The notes beneath the pieces are model-generated. The model did not search any database. It was given only the letters and a program-made list of their open reading frames with translations, and was not told the origin of the DNA. DNA of 64,000 nt from JAKFEW01 sp036675505 (lineage in GTDB: Bacteria; Cyanobacteriota; Sericytochromatia; S15B-MN24; JAQBPE01): contig JAKFEW010000061.1 of the NCBI GenBank assembly GCA_036675505.1, forward strand, positions 62,001 to 126,000. The letters are read 5' to 3'. Of this stretch, positions 63,301-64,000 are shown in pieces (the first letter of the stretch is position 1; each line of letters begins with the position of its first letter). Position numbers and translations under genes: made by a program.

Positions 63301-64000
63301 ATCGACGAGGACCCCCGGCTCCGCGGTACCGACGAGCGTCGGTTTGCGGTTGAACGTGACGCCGTCGGCCGCGCCGGTGTCGGAGCCCGCGGCGAGGCCC
63401 GTGATCGCGGGTGCGGCCGGCACGCCGGTGTCGATGTCGACCGAGAAGGCCGCCGAGGTGCCGCCTGGGTTGCCGGCCGCGTCGGTGGCGCTGGCGGTGA
63501 AGCCGTGGCTGCCCGCGGCGAGGTCGGCTGCGGGCGTGAAGGTCCAGCGGCCGGCCGCGTCGGCCGTGGTCGTGCCGAGCGAGGTGGCGCCATCAAAGAC
63601 CTCGATCGTGGCGAGCGCCTCGCCCGTGCCCACCAGGGTCGGCGTGGCGTCACCCGTGATGCCGTCGAGCGGGTTGGCACCCGTGTCGGAGCCGGCGGCC
63701 AGGCCGGTGATGGTGGGGGCGCCGGGCGCCGCGCCGTCGATCATGATCGGCCTGGCCGCGCCCGCGGCGGCGATGTTGCCGGCGGCGTCGACGGCCATCG
63801 CGGAGATCAGGTGCAGGCCCTGTGCGAGCGGCGCGCCGAGCGGCAACGACCAGTTGCCGGCCGCGTCCGCGGCAACGGAGCCGATCAAGGTGCTGCTGTC
63901 GAAGACTTGCACCTCGAGCCCGGCCTCGGCGGTGCCCACGATCGTGGGGGTGGCCTGGGTGGTCACGCCGTCGATCGCCGACCGGCCGGTGTCCGTCGCG
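45307..64000 (-). CDS. Giant Ig-like repeat adhesin, N-terminus beyond the window
   Basis: The frame stays open to the right edge, so the protein exceeds 6,200 residues. It consists of about 100-residue bacterial Ig-like repeats (BapA/Big type) of the pattern DxGxSxxDGIT...TPTIxGTAEAGATVxVFDG...ADAAGxWxFTPxxxLxxGxHxITAxAxDxAGN; I count 58. Two repeats carry a different beta insertion (VTFSEAVYVDTT...DTSASLDYVATTSLALN type) near 53570-53940 and 55125-55500. The C-terminal 100 residues (from about 45600) are acidic and hydrophobic with no RTX nonapeptides, and probably hold the secretion signal. Linkage to TolC/ABC/HlyD points to type I secretion and surface attachment. Confidence 0.92.
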   Translation of the reverse strand, partial: ATDTGRSAIDGVTTQATPTIVGTAEAGLEVQVFDSSTLIGSVAADAAGNWSLPLGAPLAQGLHLISAMAVDAAGNIAAAGAARPIMIDGAAPGAPTITGLAAGSDTGANPLDGITGDATPTLVGTGEALATIEVFDGATSLGTTTADAAGRWTFTPAADLAAGSHGFTASATDAAGNPGGTSAAFSVDIDTGVPAAPAITGLAAGSDTGAADGVTFNRKPTLVGTAEPGVLVDLYDGALRIGTTRADAGGNWSFTPVDALSVGDRTFTARAVNALGNASPASGGLAVSIDAVPPGSPIVTGLTAGTDSGASLSDGITSVATPTIVGVAEANAAVEVYDGGISLGSVTADGLGNWSLALGAPLAAGTHAISVRAVDAAGNQAWSAAPTTIQLDQAAPDQAAIFGLAPADDTGASLSDGVTSQAAPELVGGAEPGATVELFDGATSLGTVVAGADGLWRFTPGAALADGPHSITAVARDAAGNAGPVSAPLALAIDTATPGTPAIAGLDATTDTGASATDGETRDVRPVVVGTADPGAMIEVYDGATLIGTTVADAGGDWRFTPASALAVGAHGLSARSRDAAGNASPATAALAVEVDLTPPGAPGAVALQAASDTGAAGDGVTANATPTLVGTGTPAATIEVFDDTVSLGTTTVAPDGTWAFTPAAPLATGLHSLTTIASDAAGNLSATAPAFAVSVDPTGPAAPVIAGLTPATDTGVSASDGITNVAAPVLRGTAEPGVTVRVLNGGTLVATTTADAAGTWSTPITLSAGPQSLVASAIDQAGNASGPSATTTLVLVTAPPGAPVISGLTPDSDSGASATDGVTRRVRPDIVGTAAPFATVTVSDGATALGSTAADANGDWTFTVPDALAAGAHALTAQATDPVGNLGAPSAPLNIFIDDAGPAAPVVAGLAATSDTGVSATDGLTSATTPEIRGTAEALAAVEVFDGATSLGTTTADAAGNWTFTPTAPLAAGSHGLTAIATDAAGNTSATAAPVTVGVDTVAPVAPAIAGLTPATDSGVNDADGVTGVPAPIIVGNAEPFATVRVLDGASVLGTVVADAAGSWSLPVPGATPLAEGAHNLTATATDPAGNVSAASAVRVVRIDSSISGAPTITGLTAGTDTGPSASDEQTSNARPTIVGTAEPDSAVRIFDGAALLGQTVADGDGNWAFTPAAALAAGPHVLTATYTDLVGNASPTSAAVTITIDATATATPGGVGLAAGSDTGASATDGVTSDPTPTLAGTAEAGATIEVWAGTTLLGTTAADALGNWSFTPAAALADGRYPLVVRAADLAGNPSAVTSSVVVQVDSVVPVAPVVIGLAPGDDTGADASDEATSLASPRIVGSAEPGTAVRVFDGATLLGTVTADAAGGWSLTPAAPLAAGAHVITAAAADLAGNPSASSAAVTVSIDSAAPGAPTITGLVAASDTGSSATDGITRVATPTVVGTAEAGTTVRVFDGATALGSAIADASGNWTFTPTTALSAAVHSITATATDVAGNPGVASAALAVTIDLTAPAAPVVSGLTAATDTGSSSADGRTTNTAPTLTGTAVVGSTIKIYDGDTLLGETVATVATWTFTPGTALAAGVHPITAVALDPAGNASAPSTVRNITIDPAAPGAPVIEGLTAATDTGGSDADRVTSTLRPTLTGTAEPGATLSIRDGGVAIGTATADTTGRWTFTPASDLTAGAHGVTAIATDATGSAGAESAGVTVSIDAGAPATPTIGGLTAATDTGTSSADGLTGQDTPTLTGTAEAGATVRVLESATLLGTATADAGGVWTLAVPLTAGPHTLTAQAVDVAGNASAVSAAATVTVDVTPPATPTVTGLAAANDSGTSNTDGITSALSPAINGTGEVGSVVTVFDNGTALGTATVGAGGTWTLTPASPLAAGSHSLTARAADAAGNLSATSVARAIAIDPTAPAAPVITGLGTADTGAHSDDGKTNTTTPTIVGTAEAGTTVQLFEGATLRGTATADASGVWSITPTAALTAGAHTFTAKATDAAGNLSAASAGKLFNVDAVRPGTPTLTGVIAASDSGSLATDGITRDATPTLAGTAENNALIEVYDGGVLIGTTAADGAGAWRYTSPTAWTDGDHVITVKAVDAAGNASLAASAAKTVKIDTGTPAVPVVSGLTTATDTGVVTNDGITSITMPAITGTGEAGTTVTVYDGANTLGSTTVAVGGAWTFTPTTALATGAHAITAAATDLAGNTSATSMAKVITIDPATPAVPVFTGLTAATDSGRSDTDLTTKNTNQTLVGTAEAGVKVQILDGGVQIAEVTADSAGAWTFAASLAAGTHPITARAVDTAGGTSAASAAKSVVVDVVAPAAAVVTGLTAATDTGTSTTDEITNDPTPSISGTAEANATVEVFDGTTSLGTTLASGTGAWTLVLSSALTAGTARSITAKATDAAGNLGTASVALPVTIDVTAPGAPTITGLTAATDTGASSTDGITSDVTPDIMGTAEKGATVQVYDGATLKGTTTADATTGAWTYTSPTLTAGSHTITAKAIDVAGNASVASPPDTVVIDTTQTTPVITGLTSVSDTGKSSTDLTTTDTRPVLVGTAEANSTVTVRDAVTAIGTTTADATGAWSFRPTTALTATSHVFTAVFTDGAGNTSAASLSKTVVIDTTAPTAPVITGIIATSDTGTSTSDGLTTDTTPTIAGTSEANATVQIYQSGNLLGSVTASAAGAWTFTPTAALPDGTHSITAKAVDTAGNTSAASTAYGFTIGKVPSTPVLDGLTPATDTGFSRTDGITTDVTPTLAGTGQAGSVLEIIQGASTVLGTATVNSTGNWTFTTAALAAGTYTFKARDTDVGGGTVNSATKTITIDNTAATVTVVKGTPNTTVNPGTAINVTVTFSEAVYVDTTNGVPTIQLETGTTDRKASYVSGSGTTILTFAYDVNGGDTSASLDYVATTSLALNSGTITNAAGTAATLTLPAVGSASSLAGQTNIVLGGTIPAVPVVMGVQGSGGTIDPDDATNDPTPIIQGVATANATVTVLVAGVSQGTAVASASGNWTFTFATSLTDGIKSITAKIGAGTASAAKSITIDTQISAPTVTGLVSTSNTGSTADQITADQSPEISGTLPANASSGVVTVKDGATTLGTVKATGTTWKFTPSTSLAAGDHTITATVEDAAGNVSVASAGKVINIDAVAPATPTLTGITAATDLGTSTTDRITSDPTPTFTGTAAASTKVEVYAGITLLGSTTSAADGSWTYTPTAALANGVHTITARAVDTADNTSAASTSKTITINDLTLVASVLGLTGATDTGNSSTDGTTSNTKPTIVGTASAGATIQVKDGATVLGTATANGAGDWSYTPTAVLAAGSHSITAVASDLAGNTVTSAAKAIKIESTAPTVTGVNSTASGVQTVGDTVTISVVFSEKVNVDVATGVPTLTLETGATDRKAIYTGGTGTTTLTFSYAVQTGDTSTDLNYVATSSLALNGATIESVSGVNAVLTLPALAAATSLAGSEAIVIDTAAPAVPVITGLVATSDSGSSSTDRVTSDTTPAITGTADPGVIVEVYDSATKLGQVTANATTGAWTYTPVAALTATVHTITAKAVDTAGNSSAPSSPKIVTIDATAPAKPVVTGLTAATDTGTSTTDAITKNTKPTIVGTAEAGAAIKILDGATQIGTATADSSGDWSFTPTTALTAAAHTITATATDLAGSTSLASTAKTVTVDTSTPASPTVTGLTAATDTGTSTTDGLTRNATPTIAGTLTAAAAGTKVEIYDGGVLIGTTTTSTTAWSFTPATALATGAHTITAKAGDTAGNTSLASASKTITIDAALASPVITGITAATDTGASTSDGITKTLRPVITGTAEASATVTVYDSSPPTPTVLGTVAASAAGAWTFTPTADLAQGSHDITATAADAAGNTSVASVIKTLVVDTGLPAAPVITGLTATSDLGASSIDGITSDATPTVIGTAEAGATVRVLAGGTLLGTTTADPTGVWTYTPTTALTTGTKSITAEAVDLAGNTGPASAAFTAQIDTSAPATPAAPALAAASDTGTSATDGVTSDATPTLTGTTEAGATVRVFDGGVQIGSAIADPTGAWSFTPAADLTLGAHPLTVTAMDVAGNTTVASAAKTVTIDTGAPSAPVISGLTAATDTGESATDEVTKTLKPAITGTADAGTTIQVFDGAVSLGTTTTGAGGTWTFTPAANLAAGSHAISAVALDGAGNASPGSPVTTLVVDATAPATPTFAGLTSASDTGADPTDGKTTAATPTFVGTAATGDIVQVFDSATLIGQATTAADGFWRVTPAAALSEGAHTITAKATDLAGNLSTASGARTITVDTIAPATPTITGLAAGSDAGASASDGITRMSTPTLAGTAEAGATVQILDGATVLGQTTASGAGAWTFTPTTALATGPHTFTARTVDAAGNTSPASGALAVSLDFVAPAAPVFNGITAAGDSGASSTDGITNVATPTFSGTAEVGATVRVIDGGVLLGTAIAGVGGAWTFTPGTALAEGSHAIATQAVDAAGNFGPLSATRTIVVDGGAPSAPRIAGLAVGSDTGAAATDGITSDAIPTLVGAAEPGATLTILDGAATLGTATADATGAWAFTPGSALATGAHAITAIATDRAGNVSGASTAFALEIDGAAAAVPTVTGIVATSDTGASSADGVTRVTTPTLTGTAEPGTIVTVFDSATAIGEAAVDAGGNWTLVPASPLAAGPHTITATATDRAGQASAASAPTTIEIDTATPATPTLAGLTTASDTGASNADGLTSQGMPTLTGTAGAGDVVAVYDGTTRLGTATADGAGDWSFTPAAPLTADAHTITAAAEDLAGNMSAGSLARAVTVDATAPATPTVSGLTASTDSGVSNVDGVTGVTTPRIVGTAEPGASVAVFDGAALIGTVTADGAGTWALDIGLAEGAHPISVVATDAAGNASGASAARTITIDTTTGPAPAVAGLEASTDTGTSAIDNLTANARPTLVGSADPLATVQVFDGPTLLGSTTADAGGAWRFTPPTPLSVGAHPITATYTDLVGNVSAASPAVVVTIDPAAPATPVITGLAAGHDTGPSGTDGVTSIATPTITGTADAFMTVRVLDGTTSLGTTVADGTGAWTFTPAAPLTAGVHALTAIALDDAGNVGASAGTFSLVVDATAPATPVVSGLAPASDTGLSPVDGVTSQARPAIVGSAEPGAAVEVFDGVTSLGTVTADALGKWSFTPASDLTAGGHALTARATDTAGNLSATSLAASISVDATPPATPAIAGLTAASDTGVSAVDGLTRLTRPTLAGTAEPGAIVEIFEGATLVDSTTADAGGAWALALNLTPGAHGLTARATDAAGQASPNSAAFTATVDVLAPATATIAGLAADTGASAVDGITADAMPTFTGVADADARIILMAGGAVIGTTTADAGGAWSVTPVAALAEGAHAVFAQALDAAGNAGDSTAGLAIVVDTIAPDAPVVSGLAAASDSGPDPADGITSVLRPTIRGTAEPGAVVEVFDGVASLGAVTADAQGVWSLVPSSDLATGAHALTAIATDLAGGVSPVSAVAGIAIAGALAAAPVVTGLAAASDTGVSAADGLTALARPAITGTATPNAAVRVFVDGTLAGTVAADGAGAWTFTPPADLTEGARVVTARVADAAGELGPLSTAFAFTVDRTAPTAPAIDTVQDDTGPDAGDGITADATPEVGGTGENGSLVELFDGATSLGTTTVAGGRWAITPPALADGSHALTVVATDQAGNTRLGDAPWQLVVDGASPETPVVIGLTPATDTGASDVDGITANATPTIRGVAMPGSRVEIFDNSPPTPTALGTATADGTGAWTLTPGTALAAGPHDLTAVATSAAGAVSAASAIRTITIAAGTPAAPVIAGLAAETDSGGLDDDGVTALGLPTIVGTAAANARVEIREGAALIGTATADASGDWRFAPASALAEGPHTLTAVAFDDVGAASGTSAPITITIDGTAPLAPTLVGLSPATDTGAIDDDGVTRLARPTLVGTAEPGAVVEIRQGAALLGETTADASGDWQFAVPADLAEGAHSFTARQTDLAGNAGPAAPFQPITVDLTAPDAATVTGITPATDDGTSDGDGATSVARPTIVGTAEAGATVEVFDGATSLGTATADNAGQWELDVSSDLAVGTHGITVAATDLAGNAGGASSSFALVIDPAAPAPYRLAVEPDGAGLWFGDFAEMVVPAAAGPLGAEPLFVQDLLMMQADAGAVVWSADASTQAMAWVADANTPLVLPPAVAPMLSPELYREMV
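45600..64000. repeat. Tandem array of about 0.3-kb units inside the adhesin gene
   Basis: Each Ig-like repeat corresponds to roughly 300-310 bases. Neighbouring units share long near-identical stretches (for example around GACGCCGGCGGC and GTCGGCGGTGG patterns), so recombination or assembly collapse in this array is likely. Confidence 0.9.

Noticed and set aside
45600..64000. CRISPR-like repeat-spacer structure
   Set aside because: The repeats are about 300 bases long, in frame and coding; no short invariant repeats with unique spacers.

Overview
This 64 kb window is very GC-rich, densely coded DNA from a Gram-negative-type (diderm) bacterium. Evidence for an outer membrane is a TolC-family protein with a complete type I secretion system, plus many lipoproteins with lipobox cysteines. 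The sequence does not fix the phylum: there are no rRNA genes, and the mix of diguanylate cyclases, PilZ, Ser/Thr kinase, NHL and YHYH lipoproteins would fit a deep-branching lineage such as the non-photosynthetic sisters of Cyanobacteria or a myxobacterium-like group (inference only). TTG starts are frequent and usually have a good Shine-Dalgarno (SD). Many gene pairs overlap as ATGA or GTGA, so translational coupling is common. No phage or insertion sequence was recognised.

Region 1 (1-10.5 kb) is an acyl-activation/reduction locus. It holds a GNAT-like protein overlapping a PaaK-like ligase, then a GT2 glycosyltransferase, a LuxE-type acyl-protein synthetase, a natural fusion of LuxC-type reductase with a second PaaK-like ligase, and an MFS exporter. 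No luciferase genes are visible. A three-gene leftward operon (SRPBCC, GNAT, small secretin-N-like protein) interrupts it.

Region 2 (10.5-18.3 kb) encodes lipoproteins and secreted proteins, including a 51-residue lipoprotein, an NHL beta-propeller lipoprotein and a glycine-rich protein, plus an MFS/alpha-beta-hydrolase operon. Several clear hairpin terminators separate these units.

Region 3 (18.3-22.5 kb) starts with a well-formed yybP-ykoY (manganese) riboswitch behind a TTGACA promoter. Its terminator shares the P1 strand, and it controls an unrecognised 113-residue hydrophobic protein. A divergent diguanylate cyclase/PilZ pair follows, then tRNA-Pro, tRNA-Gly and tRNA-Arg, then a small AT-richer patch with an HNH endonuclease, an XRE regulator and gene remnants.

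Region 4 (22.5-37.9 kb) contains a DJ-1-like protein with an EF-hand lipoprotein, an AI-2E transporter with a phosphotransferase, a resolvase-like protein lacking the usual serine motif, two tandem paralogous repeat lipoproteins, a 1,647-residue Ser/Thr kinase-ATPase-TPR-GAF-GGDEF protein, a YHYH lipoprotein, an OmpR-type regulator and what looks like a circularly permuted pyroglutamyl-peptidase.

Region 5 (37.9-64 kb, all leftward) is one probable operon: a giant Ig-like repeat adhesin of more than 6,200 residues that runs off the right edge (58 repeats counted by eye), then TolC, an ABC transporter with a degenerate peptidase-like N-terminus, an HlyD adaptor and a LysM envelope protein. With two GGDEF proteins and a PilZ protein in the window, surface attachment controlled by cyclic-di-GMP is a reasonable overall theme, but no direct link is visible.
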